This document shows, one piece after another, positions 6,832 to 16,272 of a DNA stretch of 64,000 nucleotides. The stretch is from Sphingobium sp. D43FB (GTDB taxonomy: Bacteria > Pseudomonadota > Alphaproteobacteria > Sphingomonadales > Sphingomonadaceae). The position numbers and the translations under genes were made by a program. The stretch covers positions 186,001 to 250,000 of the forward strand of contig NZ_NMUA01000001.1 of assembly GCF_002312805.1 (NCBI RefSeq), written 5' to 3'. The notes below the pieces were generated by a model. That model saw nothing but the letters and a program-made list of their open reading frames with translations, did not search any database and was not told the origin of the DNA. The stretch's first letter is position 1, and each line of letters starts with the position of its first letter.

Positions 6832-9501
6832 ATGTCGAAGCCGCTCAGCCTGGCGCGCCTGCTCCTGATTTCATCCGCTCTGGTCGCGCCTGCGGCCATG
6901 GCGCAAATCGACGCCGGTGGTGCCGTGTCGCCCGCCGCTGCCCAAGAAGACGCGCAGCAGGACGGGGTCGATGTGTCGATCCCTGGTGCCGACATCGTCG
7001 TCACCGGTCGTCGCACCAGCAATGTGTCGCAGGCCGCGCCGCAGGTGGTGAACGTACTGTCCGCCGCCGACATCCGCCGCACGGGCGAAGGCGATATCGC
7101 CGGTTCGCTCCAGCGCGTGACGGGCCTGTCAGTCGTGTCGGGCGGCTATGTCTATGTCCGTGGTCTTGGCGATCGCTATTCGCTCGCCCTGCTCAACGGC
7201 TCGCCGCTGCCAAGCCCCGAACCCTTGAAGCGCGTCGTTCCGCTCGACATTTTCCCGACCAGCGTGATCGCTTCGACGCTGGTGCAGAAGACCTATTCGG
7301 TCAACTTCCCCGGCGAATTCGGCGGCGGCGTCATCAACCTGACGACCAAGGCCATTCCGAGCGAAAGCTATCTGGAAATCGGCGTCGGCAGCTCGGCCAA
7401 TACCGAAACGTCGGGCCAGATGGGCTATACCCATTATGGGGCCAAGTCCGACTGGACCGGTTTCGACGACAGCTCGCGCGATGTACCGCCGCTGCTTCAG
7501 CAGGCGATCAATAGCGGCGTGCCATTCCCGAATCTGAGCCGGGCCGAACAGCAGGCCATTTCGATGCAGTTCCTGAACTCCGCCACGTCGGTCGTTCAGC
7601 GGACCAACAGCGCGCCCTTCAACTTTTCGGGCTCGATCAACGGCGGCACCGCCGTCGATGTCGGCAGCGACGGACGGTTGGGTGTGATCGCGACCGCGTC
7701 CTACAGCAACAAGTGGCGCACCCGCGAAAACCTGCAGCAGGCGTCGCTCGACGTCGCGGCCGGTGCGGGCCGCAGCTATAATCAGGTCAGCACTGACAAT
7801 GAAATCACGGTCAACGGCCTCGTCGGCTTCGGACTGGAACTGGGCGACCAGAAGCTGCGCTGGACCAACCTCTATATTCGCGACACGTTGAAGCGCAGCG
7901 CGCTGGCGATCGGTCAGAATGATGGCACCATTCAGGAAGCCGATTTCCTGCAGCAGAATACCGCCTGGTATGAGCGGCAGTTGATCGACACCCAGTTGGT
8001 CGGTGAGTTCAAGCTGTCCGATGCGCTCAGCCTCGACATGCGCGGCGGCTTTGCCAATTCGCAGCGGGAAGCGCCCTATGAGCGCGAGTTCGTCTATGTT
8101 CGCACCAATCGCGATCTGGCGATCGATCCGGTCGGTGACCGTTTCGTCAATGCGCTCAACCGTCAACGCGGTGATGCGTCGGTCACGTTCAGCGACCTGA
8201 ACGAAGATCTGTGGTTCGCGGGCGTCGATCTGAGCTACAAGATCGCACCGGGCTTCTCGCTGACGGCAGGCTATGCCTTCAACGATACCAAGCGTCGGTC
8301 GTCGCGTTACGAACTGCACTTCGATGCGGTGAACCTGCCGATCCCCGTGCAGCAATTGCGTCCCGACTTCCTGCTGTCGGATGCGTCGATCCAGCTCTAT
8401 GATATCGGCTTGCTGGAATTTTCGGGCAACTACCCCGTTTATGACGCAGCGCTGCGGACCCATGCCGGCTATGGCCAGGTGCAGGCGGAACTGTTCCCCG
8501 GCCTGTCGATCAACGCCGGTGTTCGCTACGAAAAGGGCGATATGTCGGTAACCGGCGTGGACGTCTACAGCACGGGCCTGACGCCGTTCAACGAGATCCG
8601 CAACGATTATTGGCTGCCAGCCGTGACGGTTACGGTTGAAGCGGCCAGGGGTCTGCAGTTGCGCGCCAGTGCGTCCAAGACGATTGCCCGGCCGCAATTC
8701 CGCGAATTGATTGCCCAGCCTTATCTCGACACCGAATCCAACCGTTTCTTCCGCGGCAACCCCTTCTTGCAGGACAGCGAGTTGTGGAACGCCGACGTTC
8801 GGGCGGAATGGTATATGGGGCGTGACGAGCGGATCACGGTTGCGGCTTTCTACAAGAAGATCGACAATCCGATCGAAACCTACACCACGATCACCGACAC
8901 CTATAATGTCACCACCAGCTTTGCCAATGCGCCCGAAGCGACGCTCTATGGCGCCGAGTTGGAAGTGCAGAAATATATCCCGCTCGACGGCTGGTCGGAT
9001 TCGTCCTTCTTCCAGAGCCGCCGCATCGTGCTGATCGGCAACTACACCTACACCCAGTCGGAACTGAAGGTGCAGGATGGCGATACGACTATCCCCTACA
9101 CCTACACCGTGGGTGATCCGCCAGCCGCGTCCGACTTCTTCCTCGACGGCGTGCCGTTGACGGGTCAGTCGGACCATCTGGTCAACCTGCAGATCGGCCT
9201 GGAAGACACGGACAAGCTGTCGCAGCAGACGCTCTTGCTGACCTATGCCAGCGACCGCGTGACCAGCCGTGGTCCCAACCTGCAGCCGGACATCAAGGAA
9301 CGGCCGGGCGTACAACTCGACTTCGTGGCACGGCAGGGCGTCAAGCTGCCGGGCGGCATCAACAGCGAATTCAAGTTCGAAGCCCGCAACATATTGGGGT
9401 GCAAGTTCCAGGAGTTCCAGGAACAGGACGGTAACCGCGTCTATTATAACCGTTACAAGATCGGCACCACGATTGCCGCGTCGATGACGGTGGCATTCTG
9501 A
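6832..9501 (+). CDS. TonB-dependent outer-membrane receptor
   Basis: An 889-residue TonB-dependent receptor. The signal peptide ends LVAPAAMAQ. The DIVVTGRRTS region is followed by the plug (about residues 60-175), with VYVRGLGDRYSLALLNG, DIFPTSVIASTLVQKTYS and GEFGGGVINLTTK. The C-terminal barrel ends in alternating residues with a terminal Phe (MTVAF), the usual BamA signal. AAAGGGGGA gives a strong ribosome binding site for the ATG at 6832; an upstream in-frame ATG lies beside the terminator. It follows the lipoprotein with only a terminator between, so the two probably act together. The substrate is unknown; a phosphorus-containing ligand or surface handling of the lipoprotein are inferences from context. 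Confidence 0.92.
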   Translation: MSKPLSLARLLLISSALVAPAAMAQIDAGGAVSPAAAQEDAQQDGVDVSIPGADIVVTGRRTSNVSQAAPQVVNVLSAADIRRTGEGDIAGSLQRVTGLSVVSGGYVYVRGLGDRYSLALLNGSPLPSPEPLKRVVPLDIFPTSVIASTLVQKTYSVNFPGEFGGGVINLTTKAIPSESYLEIGVGSSANTETSGQMGYTHYGAKSDWTGFDDSSRDVPPLLQQAINSGVPFPNLSRAEQQAISMQFLNSATSVVQRTNSAPFNFSGSINGGTAVDVGSDGRLGVIATASYSNKWRTRENLQQASLDVAAGAGRSYNQVSTDNEITVNGLVGFGLELGDQKLRWTNLYIRDTLKRSALAIGQNDGTIQEADFLQQNTAWYERQLIDTQLVGEFKLSDALSLDMRGGFANSQREAPYEREFVYVRTNRDLAIDPVGDRFVNALNRQRGDASVTFSDLNEDLWFAGVDLSYKIAPGFSLTAGYAFNDTKRRSSRYELHFDAVNLPIPVQQLRPDFLLSDASIQLYDIGLLEFSGNYPVYDAALRTHAGYGQVQAELFPGLSINAGVRYEKGDMSVTGVDVYSTGLTPFNEIRNDYWLPAVTVTVEAARGLQLRASASKTIARPQFRELIAQPYLDTESNRFFRGNPFLQDSELWNADVRAEWYMGRDERITVAAFYKKIDNPIETYTTITDTYNVTTSFANAPEATLYGAELEVQKYIPLDGWSDSSFFQSRRIVLIGNYTYTQSELKVQDGDTTIPYTYTVGDPPAASDFFLDGVPLTGQSDHLVNLQIGLEDTDKLSQQTLLLTYASDRVTSRGPNLQPDIKERPGVQLDFVARQGVKLPGGINSEFKFEARNILGCKFQEFQEQDGNRVYYNRYKIGTTIAASMTVAF

Positions 9502-9546
9502 TATAAGCCAAGGGGCCGCCTGCACGCGGCCCTGCGGTTTGCCAAG

Positions 9547-9579
9547 CGACCGGCTCGTTTCGTGCGAGCCGGTCGTTTT
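9547..9579 (+). terminator. Strong intrinsic terminator after the TonB receptor gene
   Basis: CGACCGGCTCG (9547-9557) and CGAGCCGGTCG (9565-9575) form a perfect 11-bp stem with a 7-base loop, followed by TTTT. A smaller perfect stem, GGGCCGC/GCGGCCC (9513-9519 with 9526-9532), precedes it. Confidence 0.85.
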
Positions 9580-9613
9580 GCGTCTGGACGCTTATGGCGG
9601 TCTTCGCATCCGT

Positions 9614-10261
9614 TCAGCCCCAGGGCTTTTCGCGATACCATTTGGTGATGACATGCTTGACGCCGCTGCGCACCTTCATGCCGTGATGGATGCTGGCGGG
9701 GTTCGGCTGACCGGGTGCCAGACGGTTGTTCCAGGCGAGCAGTTTGCCGGTCTGGGGCTGGACCGTCTTGCCGATTTTGGTGAAGCGGGTCGCGCCGCCG
9801 GCGGTCGGTTCGTTGAGATAGACCATCAACGTCCAGGTGCGGTTGCCCGCGACCGAGCAATAGGTCGCATAGTCCGCGCCCTTGGGGTCGAAATAATCGG
9901 TGTGCGCCTTGAATTCCTGCCCGACATCATAGCGCTGGCCCTGGATCGGTTCGCCATAGGCGGTCGCGATCCCGGCAAAAGCGTCCAGCCGGGCGTTGAT
10001 GGCCGCGACGAACGGGTCGCCGTGGTCGAGATCGCAAGTTTCGCTGGTGCGGAAATAGCCGTCACCATTGGCGTCGGCGATGGTGGAGGGGCGACGCTGG
10101 GCGTCGATTCGCTCGATCAGCGCGGCGCAATCCTGCGCGGAGAGAAAATCGCGCAGGATGAACAGGGTCAGTTCCTTGTTCGGCACGCGCTGCACGCGGG
10201 CGTGCGCGCCGATCCAGGCTGGATCGCCGTCGGCGGCGGCGGTGATGGTCTGGTCCGTCAT
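9614..10261 (-). CDS. Prolyl-4-hydroxylase-like 2-oxoglutarate/Fe(II) dioxygenase
   Basis: A 215-residue protein of the P4H alpha-subunit-like family. Iron ligands are visible: His120 and Asp122 in AHTDYF, and His192 in IHHG. The 2-oxoglutarate-binding Lys202 lies in GVKHVITKWYR. The segment LMVYLNEPTAGGATRFTKIG (about 145-164) is the conserved strand before the second half of the fold. There is no signal peptide, so it should act in the cytoplasm. It is convergent to the TonB receptor and divergent from gspC. Substrates of bacterial members are mostly unknown. The neighbouring Pro-Thr lipoprotein is an attractive but unproven substrate. Confidence 0.88.
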   Translation of the reverse strand: MTDQTITAAADGDPAWIGAHARVQRVPNKELTLFILRDFLSAQDCAALIERIDAQRRPSTIADANGDGYFRTSETCDLDHGDPFVAAINARLDAFAGIATAYGEPIQGQRYDVGQEFKAHTDYFDPKGADYATYCSVAGNRTWTLMVYLNEPTAGGATRFTKIGKTVQPQTGKLLAWNNRLAPGQPNPASIHHGMKVRSGVKHVITKWYREKPWG

Positions 10262-10356
10262 GGTCGGTCCTGCAATGGCGGTCGGATGCGGTAAAGACGC
10301 CGCCGTTGCTATCGTTCAGCCGCCAAAATGCAAGTGATGTGCGTGCCTGCCACCAT

Positions 10357-10389
10357 GTCATATTACAGTCATATAAACGTCATCTTGCC
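10357..10389 (+). promoter_or_regulatory. PhoB-box-like triple repeat upstream of the T2SS operon
   Basis: Three direct repeats with an exact 11-bp period: GTCATATTACA (10357), GTCATATAAAC (10368) and GTCATCTTGCC (10379). The first pair matches about 15 of 18 positions of the E. coli Pho-box consensus by eye and closely resembles the box at 4972. Its position 53 bp before the preferred gspC start suits an activator site overlapping the -35 region. Orientation favours gspC; control of the divergent dioxygenase gene is possible but unsupported. Confidence 0.8.
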
Positions 10390-10441
10390 GTAAGAAGAAA
10401 TGCCTAGCAGGCTCCCATATCAAAGGGGGCTTCATCAGATC

Positions 10442-11296
10442 ATGCGAGTGCCGTTCGGCCAGACTGTGCGCGGGTGGAGCGAGCGTAGACCGCGGGGCTT
10501 GCCGCCGTTCGACGGGTGGCGCCTGTTGGAGCGCGGCCTGTTGATGCTGCTGGCGTTGCAATTGGTGCGGCTCGTCTGGGCAGTCGTGGTGCCGGTCGGC
10601 AGCTTCGGACCATGGGAAGGGCGCCAAGCGCAAATCCTGTCGCCCAGCGCGCGGCAGGCGTTGTTCGCGTCCTTCGACCCCTTCTTCCGCAGCGATGCGC
10701 CAACGCCGTCGGGCGATGGCGTGGTCACGTCGCTGGCGCTCACCCTTTATGGCGTGCGCGTCAATGAAGGGTCCGGGCTTGGTTCGGCGATCATCGCGTC
10801 GCCGGATGGCGTGCAGAACAGCTTTGCCGTGGGCGACGAAATCATGCCCGGCGTGGTGTTGAAGGCTGTCGCGTTCGACCATGTGACGATCGACCGGGGC
10901 GGGGCGGAAGAGCAGATTTTCATAGATCAATCGACCCCGGCCCCCGCCGCCGCGCCCGAGGGTGGCGCGCCTTCTGTCGACGCATCACCATCACCGGGCG
11001 AAGGGTCGGTTGCGCCGATCGGCTCCGGGCCCACGGCGGATAGTTTGAAGCGCGACATCGGCTTTGCGCCCCGGATGCAGAATGGCCGGGTTACAGGCTT
11101 GGCGGTGAGCGCCAAGGGACCGGGCTTTGCCAGCGCCGGTTTCCGCCCCGGCGACATCGTCACCCAGATCAACGGTCAGCCGATCGGCGACCTGCTATCC
11201 ATCCAGAACCAGATCGCGCCCGGTGCGCGCCTGTCCCTGACCGTGGAGCGCGGCGCTGCCGTCGCCTCCGTCAACCTGATCGTGCAAGGCCAATGA
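10442..11296 (+). CDS. gspC: Type II secretion system inner-membrane clamp protein GspC
   Basis: A 284-residue GspC linking the inner-membrane platform to the GspD secretin. It has one transmembrane segment near residues 30-50 (LMLLALQLVRLVWAVVVPVG), a periplasmic homology region (TLYGVRVNEGSGLGSAII), a Pro/Ala-rich linker, and a C-terminal PDZ domain with GFRPGDIVTQINGQPIGD. An in-frame ATG at 10400 is too close to the Pho repeats to be inside a transcript driven by them. The ATG at 10442 has AAGGGGG 12 bases upstream and is preferred. The stop overlaps gspD (ATGA). Confidence 0.88.
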   Translation: MRVPFGQTVRGWSERRPRGLPPFDGWRLLERGLLMLLALQLVRLVWAVVVPVGSFGPWEGRQAQILSPSARQALFASFDPFFRSDAPTPSGDGVVTSLALTLYGVRVNEGSGLGSAIIASPDGVQNSFAVGDEIMPGVVLKAVAFDHVTIDRGGAEEQIFIDQSTPAPAAAPEGGAPSVDASPSPGEGSVAPIGSGPTADSLKRDIGFAPRMQNGRVTGLAVSAKGPGFASAGFRPGDIVTQINGQPIGDLLSIQNQIAPGARLSLTVERGAAVASVNLIVQGQ

Positions 11297-13491
11297 CCCG
11301 CAAACTCCTCCACACCGCCGCCCTTGCCCTCGCGCTGGCGACGCCGATCGCCGCGCCGCTGATGGCGCAGCAGACGCTCAACGTCCGCGATGCCGATATT
11401 CGCGCCTTCATTCAGGACGCGGCGCGGGTGACGGGACGCACCTTCATCATCGACAATCGGGTGCAGGGGAAGGTGTCGGTCGTGACCGACCGGCCGCTGT
11501 CGCGTTCCGAATATTTCGAGATCGTGCTGTCCACGCTGCGCGCCAATGGGCTGGTTGCGGTGCCCGCACCGGGCGGTGCCTATCGCATCCAGCCCGCCGA
11601 TGGCGCGTCGGGCCAACCGAGTAGCGTCGGCCGGGGTGCCAGCCGCAACAGCTTCGTGACCGAGGTGTTCCGCCTGCGCTCGATCGATGCGGCGAGCGCG
11701 TTGGAAACGCTGCGCCCGCTCGTCAGCAAGGAGGGGTCGGTCACGGCCAATCGTGCGGGCAACAGTGTGGTGGTCGCGGACTATGCCGATAATATCGCCC
11801 GCATCCGCCAGGTGATCGCGCGGGTCGATCGCGACACGTCGGCAACGCAGATGGTGATGCTGAAAAATGCCGGTGCGCGCGAGATTGCGACGTCACTGCA
11901 GGCGTTGGTCGCGAGCAGCGGTGGCGGGGAGAATGCGGTGGCTTCGGCCGCTACCGTGGTGCCGATCGATAGCAGCAACGCGATTGCCATCCGGGGCGAT
12001 GCCAATACCGTCGCCCGCCTCTCTGCCATGGCGCGTCAGCTCGACCAGCAGGCCGCGAGCGGCACCGAAATCCGCGTCTATTGGCTGGAACATGCCGATG
12101 CCGAAAAGCTGTTGCCGGTGTTGCAACAGTTGGTGGGGCAGTCGACCAATCAGCCGGTGACCGCCTCCACGCCAGCGGCGGGCGGCAGCGCCGCGCCCGC
12201 TGCGCAGGCCGCGGCCCCGGTTGCGGCTGCGTCTTCGGGTTCCTCCAGCGGCAGCGGCATTTCGACCCGTGGTCCGGCGATCGTCACCCGTTACGAAGGC
12301 GCGAACGCGATCATCGTTGCGGCCAATAGCGATGTGCAGCGGATGCTGGGCGAGACGATCCGCCAGATCGACACGCGCCGCGAACAGGTGCTGGTGGAAG
12401 CCATCATCGTCGAGATCAGCGATGCGGCGGCCAAGAAGCTCGGCGTGCAATTCCTGCTCGGCAGCACCTCAACCGGCTTTGCTGCCTCCAACTATTCTAA
12501 CGCCTCGCCCAATTTGCTGACGCTGGCCGGGGCCTATGGCGCGACTCAGCTGGGCACGACGACAACGACCGTTGTTGCGCCCGACGGCACGCGCACCACG
12601 ACCGAGGTCCAGAATAGCGGCGACCTGGCCAGCACCTTGCAGCAGGCGGCGATCAACAGTCTGACCAGCGCGACCGGGGCGATCGCTGGCCTTGGTGGGA
12701 GCATCGGCAAGAATGGCATTTTCGGGGCGATCATCAATGCGGTGAAGTCCGATACGGAGAGCAATCTGCTGTCCACGCCGTCGGTGATGACGCTCGATAA
12801 TCAGAAGGCGTCGATTTTGGTCGGGCAGCAGGTGCCGGTGACAACCGGCGAGGCGTTGAGCCAGAATTTCGATAACCAGTTCCGCACCGTCCAGCGGCAG
12901 GATGTCGGCATCAAGCTGGAAGTGAAGCCGCAGATCAATACGGGCGGCGCGATCAAACTGTTCCTGCGGCAGGAAGTGTCGAGCGTCGCCGGGCCGGTGA
13001 GCAATTCGAGCAGCGACCTCATCATCAACAAGCGTGAGATCGAGACCACGGTCACGGTCGATGATGGCGAGATATTGGCGCTGGGCGGCTTGCTCGACGA
13101 TAATGAACGCAAGACGATCGAGCGGATTCCGCTGCTGTCGGACATTCCGGGGCTGGGCGAATTGTTCAAATCGCGCAGCCGCAGCCGGACCAAGACGAAC
13201 CTGATGGTGTTCATCCGCCCGACCATATTGCGGTCGAAGGAGGACGCGCAAAAGCTGACGCAGCAGCGCTATGGCTATGTTCGGGGGATGCAGTTGCAGC
13301 GTAATCCCGACATGGAGCCGACCATCGATGAGCTGGTCCGCGACTATATGGGGGCGACACCGCCATTGCCGCCGCAGCCGACCGATGCGGTGGTGGCGCC
13401 TGCGCAGCCGGACGTGATCGAGCCGATCGTGCGGCAGTCGAGCGGCGTGGTGCGGCCGGTGGATCTGCCCCCAAGCGGAGGTCAGCAGTGA
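11293..13491 (+). CDS. gspD: Type II secretion system secretin GspD
   Basis: A 732-residue secretin that forms the outer-membrane pore. The signal peptide ends MAQQ. The N0 domain starts LNVRDADIRAFIQDAARVTGRTF, repeated N domains follow, and a Ser/Gly/Ala-rich linker lies near residues 295-325. The secretin core contains LLSTPSVMTLDNQKASILVGQQVPV, and the C-terminal signature is GGLLDDNERKTIERIPLLSDIPGLGELF followed by NLMVFIRPTIL. A Pro-rich tail ends the protein. Length and domain order are normal for GspD. No pilotin gene is visible nearby. Start and stop overlap gspC and gspE. Confidence 0.96.
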   Translation: MTRKLLHTAALALALATPIAAPLMAQQTLNVRDADIRAFIQDAARVTGRTFIIDNRVQGKVSVVTDRPLSRSEYFEIVLSTLRANGLVAVPAPGGAYRIQPADGASGQPSSVGRGASRNSFVTEVFRLRSIDAASALETLRPLVSKEGSVTANRAGNSVVVADYADNIARIRQVIARVDRDTSATQMVMLKNAGAREIATSLQALVASSGGGENAVASAATVVPIDSSNAIAIRGDANTVARLSAMARQLDQQAASGTEIRVYWLEHADAEKLLPVLQQLVGQSTNQPVTASTPAAGGSAAPAAQAAAPVAAASSGSSSGSGISTRGPAIVTRYEGANAIIVAANSDVQRMLGETIRQIDTRREQVLVEAIIVEISDAAAKKLGVQFLLGSTSTGFAASNYSNASPNLLTLAGAYGATQLGTTTTTVVAPDGTRTTTEVQNSGDLASTLQQAAINSLTSATGAIAGLGGSIGKNGIFGAIINAVKSDTESNLLSTPSVMTLDNQKASILVGQQVPVTTGEALSQNFDNQFRTVQRQDVGIKLEVKPQINTGGAIKLFLRQEVSSVAGPVSNSSSDLIINKREIETTVTVDDGEILALGGLLDDNERKTIERIPLLSDIPGLGELFKSRSRSRTKTNLMVFIRPTILRSKEDAQKLTQQRYGYVRGMQLQRNPDMEPTIDELVRDYMGATPPLPPQPTDAVVAPAQPDVIEPIVRQSSGVVRPVDLPPSGGQQ

Positions 13492-15053
13492 GCGACACGG
13501 GTCCAGCCATGCCAGCGGACGCTGCTTCCAGCATCGGGACGTTTCCCCCCGCGCCGCCGCGGCCCATCGACATACCCTACACCTTCGCGCGCAAGAATGG
13601 CGTCGTCATGCTGCCGATCGAAGGCGAGCGGCTGACGATCGGCGTGCGGGAGGGGAGCGATCCGCGCGTGCTGCTGGAGGTGCGGCGTCATTTGGCGCGC
13701 AGTTTCGATGTCGTTTTCACGACGCCCGCCGAGTTCGACCGGCATCTGTCCAACCATTATGCGATGGAGGGCAGCGCGGCCGCGATGGCGGGGTCGCTGG
13801 ATGTCGGTGCGGATGAGCTGGACATATTGGCTGCCGATATTCCGACGGCCGACGATCTGCTGGATAGCGCGGACGATGCGCCCGCAATCCGCCTGATCAA
13901 CGGCATCATCGCCGAAGCCGCGCGGCAGGGCGTGTCGGATATTCATATCGAACCCTATGAAACGGGCCTGATCGTTCGCATGCGCGTGGATGGCGTTCTG
14001 CGCGAAACGCTGCGCATGCCGCCGCATGTCGCGCCGGTTGTGGTCAGCCGCATCAAGGTGATGGCGCGGCTCGACATTGCCGAGCGGCGTGTGCCGCAGG
14101 ATGGGCGCATCGGCCTGACGCTGGGCGGCAAGCTGCTCGACGTGCGTGTGTCCACCCTGCCAAGCCGGGCGGGCGAGCGGGTGGTGCTGCGTATTCTCGA
14201 CAAGGAGAATGCGGGGATTACGCTCGACCTGTTGGGGATGAACGGCACGCCGGATCGGATTTTCCGCGAAGGATTGAGCGAACCCAATGGCATCATCCTG
14301 GTCACCGGGCCGACCGGGTCGGGCAAGACGACGACACTTTATGCCGGTTTGCGCCAGCTAAACGACGGATCACGCAACATTCTGACGGTCGAAGACCCCG
14401 TTGAATATGCGATGGAGGGCGTTGGCCAGACCCAGGTGAATGCCAAGGTCGGGTTGACCTTTGCGGCTGGGCTCCGCGCGATTTTGCGGCAGGATCCCGA
14501 TGTGGTGATGGTCGGCGAAATCCGTGATCGCGAGACGGCGGAGATTGCGGTGCAAGCGTCGCTGACCGGGCATCTGGTGCTGTCCACCGTCCACACCAAC
14601 GACGCGGTCGGGGCGATCACGCGGATGCGCGACATGCGGGTCGAGCCGTTCCTGCTGGCATCCACGCTGCGCGCGGTGATCGCCCAGCGGCTAGTGCGGC
14701 GCTTGTGTCAGAGTTGCCGCGAGCCGGTGCAGGCGGACAAGTCGGCCAGTGCGCTGCTGGGTTTCGATCCCGGCACGATCATCTATCGCGCGCGTGGCTG
14801 CGACGAATGTAGCGGTACGGGGTATAAGGGCCGGATCGGCGTGTTCGAGGCGATCCGCGTCGATGATACGATCCGCCGCCTGATCAATGATGGTGGCGAC
14901 GAATCGCTGATTGCGCGCCATGCCTTCCTCAATGCGCCCAATCTGGGGTCGGCCGCGCGCGCTCTGGTGCGCGACGGACAGACCACGGCGGAAGAGGCGA
15001 TCCGCGTGTCGCGGCGTGATTCGGTCGAGGCGGAAACGATCGTCGATGGCTGA
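13488..15053 (+). CDS. gspE: Type II secretion system ATPase GspE
   Basis: A 521-residue hexameric ATPase that powers pseudopilus assembly. Walker A GPTGSGKT is at 274-281, the Asp box near EDPVEYAMEG at 302-311, the Walker B glutamate at Glu344 in MVGEIRD, and the His box at GHLVLSTVHTND. The zinc-binding CM domain has Cys407 and Cys410, then a CDEC pair. The N-terminal domain binds GspL. The GTG start overlaps the gspD stop (GTGA), and the family N-terminus supports it. The stop overlaps the gspF start by 8 bp. Confidence 0.96.
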   Translation: MSDTGPAMPADAASSIGTFPPAPPRPIDIPYTFARKNGVVMLPIEGERLTIGVREGSDPRVLLEVRRHLARSFDVVFTTPAEFDRHLSNHYAMEGSAAAMAGSLDVGADELDILAADIPTADDLLDSADDAPAIRLINGIIAEAARQGVSDIHIEPYETGLIVRMRVDGVLRETLRMPPHVAPVVVSRIKVMARLDIAERRVPQDGRIGLTLGGKLLDVRVSTLPSRAGERVVLRILDKENAGITLDLLGMNGTPDRIFREGLSEPNGIILVTGPTGSGKTTTLYAGLRQLNDGSRNILTVEDPVEYAMEGVGQTQVNAKVGLTFAAGLRAILRQDPDVVMVGEIRDRETAEIAVQASLTGHLVLSTVHTNDAVGAITRMRDMRVEPFLLASTLRAVIAQRLVRRLCQSCREPVQADKSASALLGFDPGTIIYRARGCDECSGTGYKGRIGVFEAIRVDDTIRRLINDGGDESLIARHAFLNAPNLGSAARALVRDGQTTAEEAIRVSRRDSVEAETIVDG

Positions 15054-16263
15054 GTTCGACTATGTCGCGATCGACCCGGCCGGCAAGGACCGCAAGGGAT
15101 CGATCAAGGCCGATAGCATCGAGGAGGCGCGCGCCAAGCTGGACGCGCGCAAGCTGTTCATCGTCGCGCTGGAGCCGGGCGCGGTGGAGAGCGCGCGCAG
15201 CCGCGCGAATCTGTCGCTGCGCAGCCCGCGCCTGAGCGCCAAGGAACTGACGCTGTTCACAAGGCAATTGGCGACGCTGACGCAGGTCAGTCCGCTGGAA
15301 GAATCGCTGCGCACGATCGGGCGGCAGAGCGAGCAGGATCATGTCCGCGCCGTCGTCGGCAAGGTCCATTCGGGCGTGATGGAGGGGCGGCGGCTGGCCG
15401 ATGCACTCGGCGCGGAGCCGAAAAGTTTCCCGCCGCTCTATCGCGCGATGATCTCCGCAGGCGAAAGCTCCGGCAGCCTGCCCACGATCATGGAGCGACT
15501 GTCAGACCTGATGGAACGGCAAGCCCTGATGCGGTCGAAGGTGCTGACCGCGATCGCTTATCCATCGGTGCTGGCGACCTTTGCGGTGTTCGTGGTAGCG
15601 GCGTTGATGATCTTCGTCGTGCCCAAGGTAGTCGAGCAGTTCGACACGGTGGGGCAGGAATTGCCGCTGCTGACGCGGATGGTGATGGGCTTGTCGGCGT
15701 TTCTGGCGGCCTATTGGTGGCTGTTGCTGATCGCGATGATCCTGGGCGGCGTCGCCTTCTGGCGGGCGCTCAAAAATGAGCGGTTCCGCTATCGGTTCGA
15801 CGCGACTTTGCTGGGGCTGCCGGTGCTGGGCAAGCTGATCCGCGATCTGCACGCCGCGCGGATGGCGCGGACGCTGTCGACCATGGTGGCGAGTCGCCTG
15901 CCGTTGATGGAGGGGCTGACGCTGACGGCCAACACCGTGCATAATCGGGTATTGCGCCGCGCGTCGGACGAGATTGTCGAAGCGATCCGGGGCGGGGGCA
16001 GCCTGTCCGCCGCGCTGCGCCGGGCCGGTGTGTTCCCGCCGCTGCTGGTCTATCTGGCGGCCAGCGGCGAAAGTGCCGGGCGGCTCGATACGATGCTGGA
16101 ACGCGCGGCGGATTATCTGGAGCGCGAGTTCGACTCGTTCACCTCGACCGCGCTCGCCATGCTGGAACCTATCATCATCATACTGATGGGCGGCATCGTC
16201 GCCGTCATCATCCTGTCCATCCTGCTGCCGATTTTGCAGTTGCAAAGCCTGACCGGGGCTTAG
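15046..16263 (+). CDS. gspF: Type II secretion system inner-membrane platform protein GspF
   Basis: A 405-residue polytopic platform protein starting MAEFDYVAIDPAGKDRKGSI. It has two T2SSF domains: the first begins LTLFTRQLATLTQVSPLEESL, and the second LHAARMARTLSTMVASRLPLMEGL. Membrane segments are visible near SVLATFAVFVVAALMIFVVPKVV, AYWWLLLIAMILGGVAFW and IIIILMGGIVAVIILSILLPI. The ATG at 15046 overlaps the end of gspE, and longer in-frame starts inside gspE are not family-like. A short gap with a good AGGAG follows before gspG. Confidence 0.95.
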   Translation: MAEFDYVAIDPAGKDRKGSIKADSIEEARAKLDARKLFIVALEPGAVESARSRANLSLRSPRLSAKELTLFTRQLATLTQVSPLEESLRTIGRQSEQDHVRAVVGKVHSGVMEGRRLADALGAEPKSFPPLYRAMISAGESSGSLPTIMERLSDLMERQALMRSKVLTAIAYPSVLATFAVFVVAALMIFVVPKVVEQFDTVGQELPLLTRMVMGLSAFLAAYWWLLLIAMILGGVAFWRALKNERFRYRFDATLLGLPVLGKLIRDLHAARMARTLSTMVASRLPLMEGLTLTANTVHNRVLRRASDEIVEAIRGGGSLSAALRRAGVFPPLLVYLAASGESAGRLDTMLERAADYLEREFDSFTSTALAMLEPIIIILMGGIVAVIILSILLPILQLQSLTGA

Positions 16264-16272
16264 GAGTTGAAT

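Noticed and set aside
7129..9525. A 798-codon open frame antisense to the TonB receptor gene
   Set aside because: It is the mirror of a GC-rich gene with strong third-position bias. The product is rich in His, Arg, Val and Asp with no domain, signal or ribosome binding site, while the sense frame is a clear receptor.
10262..10356. Pho-box control of the P4H-like gene on the other strand
   Set aside because: Pho boxes are directional and these repeats read toward gspC. No GTCAT repeat reads toward the dioxygenase start, so I did not claim regulation.
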